The position numbers and the translations under genes were made by a program. A stretch of DNA of 64,000 bases from Halisarca cf. caerulea (lineage: Eukaryota > Porifera > Demospongiae > Chondrillida > Halisarcidae), in the NCBI GenBank assembly GCA_963170055.1, contig CAUJGJ010000368.1, positions 966,001-1,030,000 on the forward strand. The letters run 5' to 3'. Shown one piece after another: positions 1 to 19,374 of this stretch (the first letter of the stretch is position 1; each line of letters begins with the position of its first letter). The notes beneath the pieces were generated by a model. That model searched no databases, was not told where the DNA came from, and saw nothing but the letters and a program-made list of their open reading frames with translations.

Positions 1-1120
1 AGGCAAATATGTCGAAGTAGTACATTGTTCCAACCTGATGTCGTTCCCCATCCCACTGCTTGTCGCAATAGGAACAAGTGATTTCGTTACACCCACTCAG
101 ACAACGAAGGCAAACAGCAGACAAAAACACAGAATCTTCCTCTTTTCCCTCCACCTCGATTGTGCTTGAATTCAGAGCAATGTGTGAGAGGTAGAATGTA
201 CCATTGATGAGTGGATATCGATCGTAGACTGTCATTTCATGACTACACAACACACACAACACAGAATCGATACGATTGGCTGCCAAACTGCTCAGAACAA
301 ATGATCTGGTATCGTCTCCCGCACCGTACCCATCATCCTCCATTTTGATATGAAACGAATTAACCAAGTGTTTTGGAAGTATTTCTTGGAAGATGCTATA
401 ATCCTCCAGGGAACGGTGACGGAAGTGGGTGGGGCCTGCACTGCTGACGTCACTCAGAACGGAATCGCTGTTGCGACTGGAACGCGACGTTCCGAGCGGT
501 TTGGGTGTGCTCCCGTTTAGATACTTGTGCGTACTTCCCGCGCTACTTGACAGCTTTACGGGTACAGAAACGGGTGTATGAGGCTTACTCTCACTTTTCC
601 GCTTTGTTCTCTTCTCACTGACTGGTACATAGTCGAGGTCCTTACGTAAATTTCCTTTCTTACAGCGGCAGGTAGTTGCCCTGAAAACGAGGTCGTAACC
701 TCGTTTCGTCCACATGTTCTGTTTGCGCTGCTTATCTGTCCAGTTTCTGGCGCGGCTGGAAGTCCTCATGACTGTAAGCAAGGAGTCTTCAAAAGCCACA
801 AAACAATTGTGGTGCATAAAATGGCCGTTCGGACAAGTGGAGTTGGTACAGTTTACCTTGACGGCGCCATCTGGGGGGCATTCTTGATTGATATTCCCTC
901 TGCTGCAACCAAGGGGACAGCTACATGGTAGTCCAGTCTCCAGAGGGTAGTCTACACTGTTTCCTGGGCTGGCAGCACTCTCACTAGGTAGTCGAGGGCG
1001 TCTTGAAGCGTTCTTGGGTAAAATGTCGATGGCGGCAGATTTGGTGCGCGGTTGTGCTGATGCCAGAACAGAAGCTTCGCTTGTCGGCTTTGGGAGATTC
1101 TGCGCCTTCACCAAAGGCAT
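1..1120 (-). CDS. HECA: Headcase protein homologue, 5' part (runs off the left edge)
   Basis: An uninterrupted frame reads leftward from the ATG at 1120 for 373 codons and leaves the window without a stop. An in-frame stop lies about 80 bases upstream with no ATG between, so this start is firm. The translation has a Ser/Pro-rich N-terminus, then a Cys/His block (CSCPLGC, NCTNSTCPNGHFMHHNCF) followed by WTDKQRKQNMWTKRGYDLVF and RKDLDYVP, all headcase hallmarks. After a low-complexity linker comes a second conserved block (SFVLSSLAANRIDSVLCVLC, AVCLRCLSGC, CSYCDKQWDG, GTMYYFDIFA). In Drosophila, headcase acts with Unkempt in growth control and restrains premature differentiation; here the role is inferred from homology. 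The visible part has no intron. It is head-to-head with CCT8, 460 bp between start codons. Confidence 0.9.
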   Translation of the reverse strand, partial: MPLVKAQNLPKPTSEASVLASAQPRTKSAAIDILPKNASRRPRLPSESAASPGNSVDYPLETGLPCSCPLGCSRGNINQECPPDGAVKVNCTNSTCPNGHFMHHNCFVAFEDSLLTVMRTSSRARNWTDKQRKQNMWTKRGYDLVFRATTCRCKKGNLRKDLDYVPVSEKRTKRKSESKPHTPVSVPVKLSSSAGSTHKYLNGSTPKPLGTSRSSRNSDSVLSDVSSAGPTHFRHRSLEDYSIFQEILPKHLVNSFHIKMEDDGYGAGDDTRSFVLSSLAANRIDSVLCVLCSHEMTVYDRYPLINGTFYLSHIALNSSTIEVEGKEEDSVFLSAVCLRCLSGCNEITCSYCDKQWDGERHQVGTMYYFDIFA

Positions 1121-1580
1121 TTTAAAATAGAAATGGTTCAAAAAGTGAATGGATCTGAAGTAATTAAAGGAAACCAAACGTAGGGTGAAATATAACTTTC
1201 ATGGACAAATCACTGGCTTTCTTCTTTATCTTTGTTGTAAATATAGGGACTTACCAAAGCAGACAAGCTCGTAAAGAGAGACGCCAGGTCAGGAATGACA
1301 CTCTTGAACCCCGAGAATGTCTCACTCACTCGCGTGCATTACCGAATGATGAGATCATTTTGCATCATTTTAATAGGCGTGGTCGCTTTAATTACTAGAC
1401 AACCCGGACAAATAATTTCCGCTAATATTGATCGAGTCCTATTTATCGGAAGTTGATCAGGTTTGATACAGGAAGTTATAAACATAGCTTCATACCGGAA
1501 GCAATACGTAGACTGACCCACGTGTAGTCTGGTGCAGGTGTTCTAGAAGAAGCTATTATACTTTGTTTCGCAGCAGCAAG
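1121..1580. promoter_or_regulatory. Shared HECA/CCT8 head-to-head promoter region
   Basis: These 460 bp separate the two start codons and contain no gene. Three ETS-type GGAAG cores lie near the CCT8 side: TCGGAAG at 1446-1452, CAGGAAG at 1469-1475 and ACCGGAAG at 1494-1501. ETS cores are common in housekeeping promoters. The motifs are seen; their use is inferred. Confidence 0.5.
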
Positions 1581-10914
<9,334 letters not shown>

Positions 10915-11463
10915 GAAACATGATCCTCTTGCTTATCATTAAAAGTGTCCGTTTTTAGTCAGTTCATTCGTCTGATTAACACTTATGTTGTAATTATGCA
11001 AGATCATTATTGATATTATTTCATGCCTGTTTGTACATGTATTATTTCCCCATGTTGCACGCATAATATATTATAATTATTCGCCTTTAGTATAATGTAT
11101 GTGTATATTTGTATAGGTAACATATCTGTGTATTGCCATACATTCAACAATTAATCAGTATAAATTAAAATTAACAATATTATGTTGAATTGTACAAAAA
11201 TAGCATAATTTCCTCTATTACAAAAGAGTACAAAAATATAGGAATAAATCCTGAGGTACCTTTGAACACCGTGTGGTGTGCGTGTGCATAGATAAGATCG
11301 GTGTGTGTGTGTGTGTGTGTGTGTACATACATGTATGCATGTATCGGTAAGAACATGAACAGTAGTCTATATATATAATGTTAACCAACAATTGGGACAA
11401 TGTTCTGTTACAAACAGCACAAAACTAAAGTAAAATGGCTGACATTACATATCCCTAAGCTCA
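10915..11463. other. Shared 3' region of CCT8 (+) and GT1 (-)
   Basis: These 549 bp lie between the stop codons of two convergent genes. They are AT-rich with a short TG tract (about 11300-11325) and an ATATATATA stretch. Both 3' UTRs must lie here. The region recurs left of each GT copy (18828-19374, 26417-26946, 34283-34841). I see no gene in it. Confidence 0.6.
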
Positions 11464-13755
11464 TCAGTATGGGAGAGGCCTACTGTTTGGCCAACCCTGT
11501 CTAAGGTGGTACACGTAGAAATCAATACGATGATCTCGCGTCAGGAGCTGGTGGTAGAGAGCGATGTCAGGGTTGTCTCCGCTCTCAGTCATGTACATGA
11601 CATCATCAGCCTTCACGCGCCAGAGGGAAATCCCCATGTGGTGAGAGAGCACAAAGGACAACCAATAGTCATCCACAATGATAAACTCCTGTCGCGGCAG
11701 CTCGTACTGGAGAGCCTCGTCAAGGAGCTCCTTTGAAATGAGTAGGTTGTCTGCGTGAATGAAGTGAACCCGGCAGTCTGGTTTTGACTGGTCTCGAAAC
11801 TGAAACAGGTTGCTTTTTTGTTTCTGCTCCAACTCCCACTCAATGTGCGGATTCTCCTCATTGACAGAATGCTCTGGAAATATGTGCCCCCTACAACAAA
11901 TAGTAGCCCGGGGGCCATATTGATGGTACTTGTCCACAAATCGCTGTACATAGCCGGGTGAGGGCTGAATGTCGTCGTCAATGATGAGCATTAGGTCACT
12001 CTTCATGAGCTCTTTCACTGCAAACCGAATGGCACAATAGTAGTTACAGCTACTCTGTATCAACGTGATGTTTAGCGGCTGAATGAAACATCGCGAGAGT
12101 ACCTCGACTGTTTCTTGTTCTTCCTCATTGTTGTTCCAAATGATGAGCTGAAATCGGCCATCATACTTCTGTTTGCAAAGGCCCTTCAGTATGCTAACCA
12201 TCTCCCCCACTCGTTTGTACTGGCACATCACAAGCGAAACATCAAATTCCTTTGACATTTTGTCTTGACTGGGTCTTTGGAGTTTGCGAATGACATTAAC
12301 ATCCAGAAGGAAAATCTCTTTCCTTCCTCTACTTTTGCTTTCCTCTGTAAATCTTTGAAGCTGTTCCCGATCAAAAATGGAGTCTCCATTCACGGCTAGA
12401 AGCGTCTTGCTGAACATCAGCTCCTTAACGGCATGGTAAACAGCATCAGGGGTGTAGTCCTCGCTGCTCTCAATGGTGTCAATGTGAAGGTCGTCACGAA
12501 ACGGTTCACACCACTCCTTCACGTCTTTGTGGACCTTCCGAGCACACCACAGGATCACCTGAACACAAGCATCACTGAAGCAACTCTTTATGCGTTCCAG
12601 GTGCCCTGAGAGGCCATTTGTTTCGCTGTGGATGTGGACAACAATGGACAGATCGAAACGGGGAAATTTAGTCTGAGGTGGATTTTGACTAGGACTGGTC
12701 TGCGAACGCGGCAATTCAAGATCTCTGTAAATTGCTGAGTTGGCAAATGACTGAAGAAAGGTTTCTCCGCTGAGTTTCCTTTTCAGCTCTTTGTTTCCGT
12801 GGAGATATTGGCTGCCAACTTCAAGAAGGTCATCATTACCAAGAATGTCCCCCGCTTCTTCAAGTGTGTCGTAAAACAGAGGGTAATTCTTTCCCAGATA
12901 CTCTTCTATGGCAGGCAGACGGTTTATGATCAAGGGGGTTCCCCGGGCTGCACACTCGTTCACAGTTGTGCAGGCACTAGCATCAAACATGTTGATGAAC
13001 ACAATGTTCTGACTGAGCAAGTTGTCGTATTCCTCGTCAGTGACCTGTTCCATCCACACCTCTACTGAGGAATTGGTCCTTAGCTTGTATTGCTGGCAGT
13101 TCACATCGTAGAGCTCGTCAAAATTGACATCTGTCGGCTTGATGAGAATCTTCTTAAGATGCGATGGAGTGTCGAGGTCGTACGCGGCCTGGAAGTTACG
13201 CATGAACTTGCCAATGAAAACAACCTTCTTTTCTTTGTTCTCCTTGAATCTTGTCATGTCAAATAGGTGCTGTCTTTTGAAGGGAGCACAAGGGTAGAAA
13301 ACCAAGCAGACAGAGATTCCAGGAAGATGCTTCACAAGGTAATTCTTCACAACTGATGACAATGCGTACAGACCCCGACAATTCTTCAGAGCTTCTTGAA
13401 ACGTGGGATCTTGGACCATTCTCTCAAGATCTGGGAACTCGGGATAGTTGGTCTTTGGTGTCTGATGGGCAAATCCAATCCAGGGCTCTTTCAGAGCAAG
13501 ATCCCTCGTTCTGTCATCAGCCACGACATCACCAACATCTGAAAAACACAAGATTCCATCACCAACTGTTAACTGCTGTAGTAGCTCTCCCATCACATAT
13601 TTCCACCCCCCTCGATGGTGACCATAGACCTCCTCAAAACTTGGTGGGAACTTTATCTTGCGCCTGTAAATGAGTGGAATGGAATCATCAGCTGTTCGTT
13701 CCCCCGGAATAATGACGGGTTTGCTGAGAAGAAGCTGACTGTTGGCACAATCCAT
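11464..13755 (-). CDS. Composite glycosyltransferase (GT-B plus GT-A/GT2-like), copy 1
   Basis: Intronless, 763 residues, ATG at 13755. Residues about 1-345 look like a GT-B glycosyltransferase: the donor-site pattern NECAARGTPLIINRLPAIEE (266-285) followed by YLGKNYPLFY is typical of GT4-like enzymes. Residues about 365-500 form a poorly recognised middle part (SIVVHIHS, LLAVNGDSIF). Residues about 504-763 are GT-A/GT2-like: DVSLVMCQYKR start, DDD metal/donor motif at 593-595, IHADN at 666-670, and acidic VDDYWLS at 694-700 where GT2 enzymes carry the catalytic base. No signal peptide or membrane segment is evident, so a cytosolic or peripheral enzyme is inferred. Donor and acceptor are unknown; a link to the divergently transcribed AT1 is inferred from pairing. 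It is convergent with CCT8. The family looks bacterial or viral in type, which suggests transfer. Confidence 0.85.
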   Translation of the reverse strand: MDCANSQLLLSKPVIIPGERTADDSIPLIYRRKIKFPPSFEEVYGHHRGGWKYVMGELLQQLTVGDGILCFSDVGDVVADDRTRDLALKEPWIGFAHQTPKTNYPEFPDLERMVQDPTFQEALKNCRGLYALSSVVKNYLVKHLPGISVCLVFYPCAPFKRQHLFDMTRFKENKEKKVVFIGKFMRNFQAAYDLDTPSHLKKILIKPTDVNFDELYDVNCQQYKLRTNSSVEVWMEQVTDEEYDNLLSQNIVFINMFDASACTTVNECAARGTPLIINRLPAIEEYLGKNYPLFYDTLEEAGDILGNDDLLEVGSQYLHGNKELKRKLSGETFLQSFANSAIYRDLELPRSQTSPSQNPPQTKFPRFDLSIVVHIHSETNGLSGHLERIKSCFSDACVQVILWCARKVHKDVKEWCEPFRDDLHIDTIESSEDYTPDAVYHAVKELMFSKTLLAVNGDSIFDREQLQRFTEESKSRGRKEIFLLDVNVIRKLQRPSQDKMSKEFDVSLVMCQYKRVGEMVSILKGLCKQKYDGRFQLIIWNNNEEEQETVEVLSRCFIQPLNITLIQSSCNYYCAIRFAVKELMKSDLMLIIDDDIQPSPGYVQRFVDKYHQYGPRATICCRGHIFPEHSVNEENPHIEWELEQKQKSNLFQFRDQSKPDCRVHFIHADNLLISKELLDEALQYELPRQEFIIVDDYWLSFVLSHHMGISLWRVKADDVMYMTESGDNPDIALYHQLLTRDHRIDFYVYHLRQGWPNSRPLPY

Positions 13756-14309
13756 CCTGGTCTGTTCTCCTAAAGACTCTCAATCCCAACTGAGATACAC
13801 AGACGAGCTGGCACCTTAAACGCCTCAAGTTAGAGGCATGCCTGTGGCCTGCCTGGGCATGGATGGGCATGCTCTCATGTTGACTTGCAACTTGATTCAC
13901 AAAAGCTACACACTTAGCAGGCAAACTGTGCCATTGTAGCTGCAAAGGAGCAAGGCAGTCGCCTTTTCCATTCTGGTATCACGGGCTTGTTAATCTTCTA
14001 AGGCAAATCACAGAGTGGCTGGCTTGTCTCTTCCAGTTTCTCGATTGCCCAAACACGCCCAGGCAAGCCCGCGCAAGGGGACTTTCCCAGGTGGTTTCCC
14101 TCGTAGCGGCACGCTCGAGCAACCACTACTTCGCAAAGCAAAAATGAATATTCCACCATAGACCTATGATTCCACGAATCCTGAACGAATATTCCACGGA
14201 TCCTGATGAATATGAATGTATAGCGGACAAACAACAGGTAGATAGTCTATATATTAGCAATGCTCGAGTAGTGCTGTCATTCTAGCTCCGCTTTCTTTTG
14301 GGGTTGAAG
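13756..14309. promoter_or_regulatory. Bidirectional GT1/AT1 promoter
   Basis: These 554 bp separate the start codons of the divergent pair. TATATATT at 14248-14255 lies 55 bp before the AT1 ATG and is a plausible TATA box for AT. Two GAATATTC motifs at 14146-14153 and 14187-14194 fit the nGAAnnTTCn heat-shock-element unit; their function is unproven. Confidence 0.6.
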
Positions 14310-15593
14310 ATGATGTCGAAGGAAAAGAGTACCGAAACACAGAACGGGTACCACCACGGTGGCGAAGGAGTAGATTTGAAGTCGAAGAAAGCTTCTTATG
14401 ACAAGAACGACCTTTCTGAGGCCCAGCTACGCGCCCTACCCGATCCGGAACCCTCTCCGCCAAAAACCGGATGGAAAATACACGTGTCAGGGCCATTCGT
14501 ACCCGAGAAAGCTGAGCAAAACGTTGTGGACAACATTCGAAAGGGCCTCATTTCATCTGCCACTGAGCCAGTTAGAGAATTCGAAAGAGAACTCACGAAG
14601 TTGTACGAAGCTAAATGGGCCAAAGGATGCAGTAACGGGTATTCTGCTCTCGTTCTAGCTTTAAAAAATGCCAGAATTGGACCAGGAGACGAAGTTATCA
14701 TCCCCTCTCTGACTATGGCTGCCGTGGTAACGTCCGTGAGAGATGTGGGCGCCAAACCCGTATTTGTAGACTGCGAAAGGCAGGAAGACAGAACACTCTT
14801 TCTCAATCCTTCGGTTGACCAGTACCGCTTGGCCCTCACCGAACGAACGAAAGCCATTATTGTAACCCATACCTACGGCGTTCCAGTTGACTGCCTCGCT
14901 TTACAGTCTCTCTGCCGGGAAAAGAAGATTATTTTTATTGAAGACATTGCAGAAGCAATTGGGGCACGATATATGAGCAAGTATGTGGGTACATTCGGTC
15001 ACTATGCGACTGCAAGCCTCTATGCCAATAAATCCATCACTGCTGGAGATGGCGGGTTCATTCTTTCTGCTGAGGGCACGGAAGAAGGGAAGAAGCTAGT
15101 TGACGCTCACACCAATCATGGATTCACACCAGGACACCATTTTGTGCACTGGGAGTTTTCTGGAAACTACAAAATGAGTGGTCTAGCAGCTGCATTTGTC
15201 ACACCAGCAGTTGAAAAGATTCCTGTCGTGATGGAAGACAGACAGAGAATTGCAACTGAGTATCGCAGACATCTAACTGGTGTTCCCGGCTTGACTGCAA
15301 TGGAGGTAAATCCCTATGGTCCTGATTGCCCATGGGTGTTCGGAGTCACCGTAGAATCGAAGGACATCCGCACCACAGTACGCCACAAGATGGCCGCCGA
15401 CGGTATTGAAACACGAGACTACTTCTTCCCACTTCACCTCCAGCCGTGCGTTGTGAGTGAGTTTGGAGAGCAGCCCACACTGCCAAATGCAGAGGAGTTG
15501 GGAAGGACGGGATTCTATCTTCCAACATTTTACGGTCTTACTAACACAGACATTGCCTATATCAGCTCTAGTTTAAAGATGGCTCTAGTTTAA
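14310..15593 (+). CDS. DegT/DnrJ/EryC1-family PLP sugar aminotransferase, copy 1
   Basis: Intronless, 427 residues from the first ATG; the frame is open upstream only through a TTG, which is not a plausible animal start. After a Lys/Asp-rich extension of about 50 residues, the fold begins at IHVSGPFVPEKAEQ. Then come CSNGYSALVLAL, GPGDEVIIPSLTMAA, FIEDIAEAIGA (Asp for the pyridine nitrogen) and LYANKSITAGDGG with the PLP-binding lysine at residue 241. The KYVGTFG-to-GDGG stretch resembles GDP-perosamine synthases, which convert GDP-4-keto-6-deoxymannose to a 4-amino sugar using glutamate. The exact substrate is inferred and UDP- or dTDP-sugars are possible. A 17-bp tandem duplication at the 3' end creates an early TAA, replacing the VSAEQSP-type tail of copies 2 and 4. 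Divergent from GT1. Confidence 0.9.
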   Translation: MMSKEKSTETQNGYHHGGEGVDLKSKKASYDKNDLSEAQLRALPDPEPSPPKTGWKIHVSGPFVPEKAEQNVVDNIRKGLISSATEPVREFERELTKLYEAKWAKGCSNGYSALVLALKNARIGPGDEVIIPSLTMAAVVTSVRDVGAKPVFVDCERQEDRTLFLNPSVDQYRLALTERTKAIIVTHTYGVPVDCLALQSLCREKKIIFIEDIAEAIGARYMSKYVGTFGHYATASLYANKSITAGDGGFILSAEGTEEGKKLVDAHTNHGFTPGHHFVHWEFSGNYKMSGLAAAFVTPAVEKIPVVMEDRQRIATEYRRHLTGVPGLTAMEVNPYGPDCPWVFGVTVESKDIRTTVRHKMAADGIETRDYFFPLHLQPCVVSEFGEQPTLPNAEELGRTGFYLPTFYGLTNTDIAYISSSLKMALV

Positions 15594-15883
15594 AGATGGC
15601 TCTGGTTTCAGCTGAACAGTCCCCATAGTACGTACCATCAGTACCCATGAAAACATGCACAGCTACAACCATATACACTTATTAATATTATTAGACTAAT
15701 AAGTAAAATGCCACATTTTGTACCCCTTTTGACTATAATAAACATTATGTAATTTTATTATAATATAGATGTACATGATTATTTTATATGCCACTGTATA
15801 CTCAGTGTTCTCCATAAATTATATATGGCATGTTGCACATTCAACAAACATACATGTGTATACACATACATATATGCACACAT

Positions 15884-15925
<42 letters not shown>

Positions 15926-16581
15926 GCGTGCATGCATGTGTGTGCATACACGTGGGTGGGCATGCTGTGCTCTTCATGCATTTAAAAAATTAGACAGAAA
16001 AGGGACAGTATGTGCTAATCCATCTTAGTGTGCAATGGCTGCAAGTAGATTCTGTGCTGGACCCTTAGTATGTTACTGTGTGATAAGTAGTGCTATTATC
16101 AGCTGTGTGCCTTTACCCTGCTTGCTGTAGCTATTATTAGAGTGTATTACGTAATGTCTGAGTAGAACAATGCCTTTTGTCTTATGTGATTGCTGGTTGT
16201 CAATTATTGAGTTGACTATCATGAAGAGTGTGTTCGAAGAAGTTCTTGTTCACTAGTTACAAGTAGATAGCAGTGCACTATAGATTCTCCCCTGTCAGAC
16301 CTTGGGGAATTCCCTCTGTAAGCGTGGGTTGTATTGTCCCTGGTTGACTGTTTGAAATGTTTGCCATACCCTGAGGAAGTACATGCAGTCAGACCTCACT
16401 TATCCGCACCTCAGATATCCAGTTCCCTCACCTTCCACAATAGTTTTTATCGGAACAAATCTGCAATAGTCCTACTGTACACTATACTACTGCTCCCTCG
16501 TTCATCCAGTCCACAACATGCATATGTGTGTGGATTAGTGAGGTCTGACTGCACTTTGTTCCTGTACCTCTCTCCTTGCAG
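15594..16581 (+). other. AT1 downstream flank and junction into a CCT8 fragment
   Basis: AT-rich 3' flank with an AATAAA-like ATAATAAACA near 15736, then a short TG tract (about 15887-15920) that is the right breakpoint of the unit. From about 15921 the sequence resembles CCT8 intron 15 (GGGCATnnTGT, GACAGAAAAGGGACAGTA), including its MITE (about 16387-16552). The stretch about 16066-16255 is absent from the parental intron and its origin is unknown. I see no gene. Confidence 0.6.
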
Positions 16582-18604
16582 ACCTGTCCAGGGTTGGAAC
16601 AGTATGACTCTTGAGGACATTGTGAAGGCTTTGTCGGAAAATTCTGTCATGAACGCGCGCACACGCGTGTGTGTTTCCCCCCTCTCCTGCCCTGCCTGTG
16701 TTTGCATGTAAATATGTAGGTGTGCTGTGTGGCGATAGCCCATGTAGATTTTTCTCTATCCAACCTGTTTTCTTCCTCTGTATAACTTCTTTGTATTGTC
16801 TCTGGTGACTGTTTAAGTTTCTTTTGTCATCTCCACAGAATTTCCCTCAGTCTTAGTGTGCTGTAATCACTTGTGGGAATGTCCCTCTTTCCACGATCAA
16901 GTTGGAATGTCCCTGGGGGAATTTATCTCTGTTTACTTTCTGTACAGGCCACGGAAGTGTTGGCGACTCTTTACTCTGAACACCAGTCAGGGAAGAAGAA
17001 CACCGGAGTCAGGGGAGGGGGGGGGGGATACTTTATACATGGGATACTTTAAACTGTGACACTGTGTGTAGCAGCTGTGGCCCATCCCACATGTCTGATA
17101 TGTGCCAAAACTCCAGAAACATTGCAGTACAGCGGAACCTGTCTTAAAGACCACCTGTATAGAAGGACCACCTGTCCATAGAGACCACTACAGGTTGGTC
17201 CTGGACCACCTGTCCATAGAGACCACTACAGGCTGGTCCTGGACCACCTGTCTATAGAGACCACTACAGGCTGGTCCTGGACCACCTGTCTATAGAGACC
17301 ACTACAGGCTGGTCCTGGACCACCTGTCTATAGAGACCACTATAGGCTGGTCCAGGACCACCTGTCTATAGAGACCACTATAGGCTGGTCCTGGACCACC
17401 TGTCCATAGAGACCACTACAGGCTGGTCCTGGACCACCTGTCTATAGAGACCACTACAGGCTGGTCCAGGACCACCTGTCCATAGAGACCACTACAGGCT
17501 GGTCCTGGACCACCTGTCTATAGAGACCACTACAGGCTGGTCCTGGACCACCTGTCTATAGAGACCACTATAGGCTGGTCCAGGACCACCTGTCCATAGA
17601 GACCACTATAGGCTGGTCCAGGACCACCTGTCCATAGAGACCACTATAGGCTGGTCCAGGACCACCGGTCTATAGAGACCACTATAGGCTGGTCCAGGAC
17701 CACCTGTCCATAGAGACCACTATAGGCTGGTCCAGGACCACCTGTCCATAGAGACCACTATAGGCTGGTCCAGGACCACCTGTCCATAGAGACCACTATA
17801 GGCTGGTCCTGGACCACCTGTCCATAGAGACCACTATAGGCTGGTCCAGGACCACCTGTCCATAGAGACCACTATAGGCTGGTCCAGGACCACCTGTCCA
17901 TAGAGACCACTATAGGCTGGTCCAGGACCACCTGTCCATAGAGACCACTATAGGCTGGTCCAGGACCACCTGTCCATAGAGACCACTATAGGCTGGTCCA
18001 GGACCACCTGTCCATAGAGACCACTATAGGCTGGTCCAGGACCACCTGTCCATAGAGGCCACTACAGGCTGGTCCAGGACCACCTGTCCATAGAGACCAC
18101 TACAGGCTGATCCTGGACCACCTGTCCATAGAGACCACTATAGGCTGATCCAGGACCACCTGTCTATAGAGACCACTATAGGCTGATCTGGGAGCCACTA
18201 AAGCAATACTATTGCACCTCTACATAAGGGCAACCTGTCTACAAAGACCACAACTACTCAGTCCCTTGGGTGGTCTTCATATACAGGTTTCAATGCATAT
18301 TTCTGTTTCATTGCTAAACTCTTGAAAGACTTCATGTACTTCTGTTGTCTCGTTTCTTTGTCTGCCTTGTGTGGCCCAGGACAATAAGAACCCCGTTCTG
18401 GATGCCATGGAGGCTCAAATATTCGATTTGTTCCTCACCAAAAGCTGGGGGCTGAAACTGGCCACCAATGCAGCTACTACAATATTGAGAGTGGACCAGG
18501 TATAGGCAGTGTTTGTGTGCATGCGTGCGTGTGTGCATGTGTGCGTGCGTGTATGCGTTCATGCGTGCGTGTGTGTATGTGCGTGTGTGCGTGCATGTGT
18601 GTGA

Positions 18605-18652
<48 letters not shown>

Positions 18653-18827
18653 ACATATACATGTACATGTGTGGGTGTGGGTGTGGGTGGATGTACATGT
18701 GTGTATGTGTATTAGGTGTTGTCCTATGAGTATTCCCCTCATCTCCCCCCCCCCCCAATAGATATTCATGGCCAAACCTGCTGGAGGTCCCAAGCCGCGA
18801 GAAAACAGAGAGTGGGATGAAGACTGA
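16582..18827 (+). pseudogene. CCT8 3'-end fragment 1 (exons 16-19)
   Basis: Exon 16 remnant 16582-16654 has a 20-bp internal deletion that breaks the frame, and its donor GT is now GC. Exon 17 remnant starts at 16948 behind an intact TGTACAG acceptor but decays after GGAGTCAG into a G-run and loses its donor. Exon 18 (18380-18499) and exon 19 (18762-18827, with stop) keep correct length and splice sites; the visible exon 18 change is GTG to ATG (Val to Met). It has no promoter or exons 1-15, so it cannot make a chaperonin. Confidence 0.85.
17166..18188 (+). repeat. 38-bp minisatellite, about 27 copies, fragment 1
   Basis: Unit GGACCACCTGTCCATAGAGA then CCACTATAGGCTGGTCCA, with TCC/TCT, TAT/TAC and CCAGG/CCTGG variants. 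It expanded inside the MITE of old CCT8 intron 17. There are no unique spacers, so this is not a CRISPR array. Confidence 0.95.
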
Positions 18828-19374
18828 GAAACATGATCCTCTTGCTTATCATTAGAAGTGTCCGTTTTTAGTCAGTTCATTCGTCTGATTAACACTTATG
18901 TTGTACTTATGCAAGATCATTATTGATATTATTTCATGCCTGTTTGTACATGTATTATTTCCCCATGTTGCACGCATAATATATTATAATTATTCGCCTT
19001 TAGTATAATGTATGTGTATATTTGTATAGGTAACATATCTGTGTATTGCCATACATTCAACAATTAATCAGTATAAATTAAAATTAACAATATTATGTTG
19101 AATTGTACAAAAATAGCATAATTTCCTCTATTACAAAAGAGTACAAAAATATAGGAATAAATCCTGAGGTACCTTTGAACACCGTGTGGTGTGCGTGTGC
19201 ATAGATAAGATCGGTGTGTGTGTGTGTGTGTGTGTACATACATGTATGCATGTATCGGTAAGAACATGAACAGTAGTCTATATATATAATGTTAACCAAC
19301 AATTGGGACAATGTTCTGTTACAAACAGCACAAAACTAAAGTAAAATGGCTGACATTACATATCCCTAAGCTCA
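18828..19374. other. 3' flank between CCT8 fragment 1 and GT2
   Basis: Near copy of 10915-11463, AT-rich with a short TG tract. No gene seen. It shares the ACATATCCCTAAGCTCATCA segment before the GT stop with unit 1; units 3 and 4 lack it. Confidence 0.6.

Noticed and set aside
14298..14309. TTG start for AT (and the GTG start at 45318 for RMC1)
   Set aside because: Non-ATG starts are not expected in animals; good ATGs follow a few codons later in the same frame.
14396..14857. 153-codon frame opposite AT1, with copies opposite AT2 and AT3
   Set aside because: It is the reverse-strand shadow of a conserved gene; its conservation follows from the duplication.
17166..18188. CRISPR-like array
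   Set aside because: Units are head-to-tail without unique spacers, and the genome is animal.
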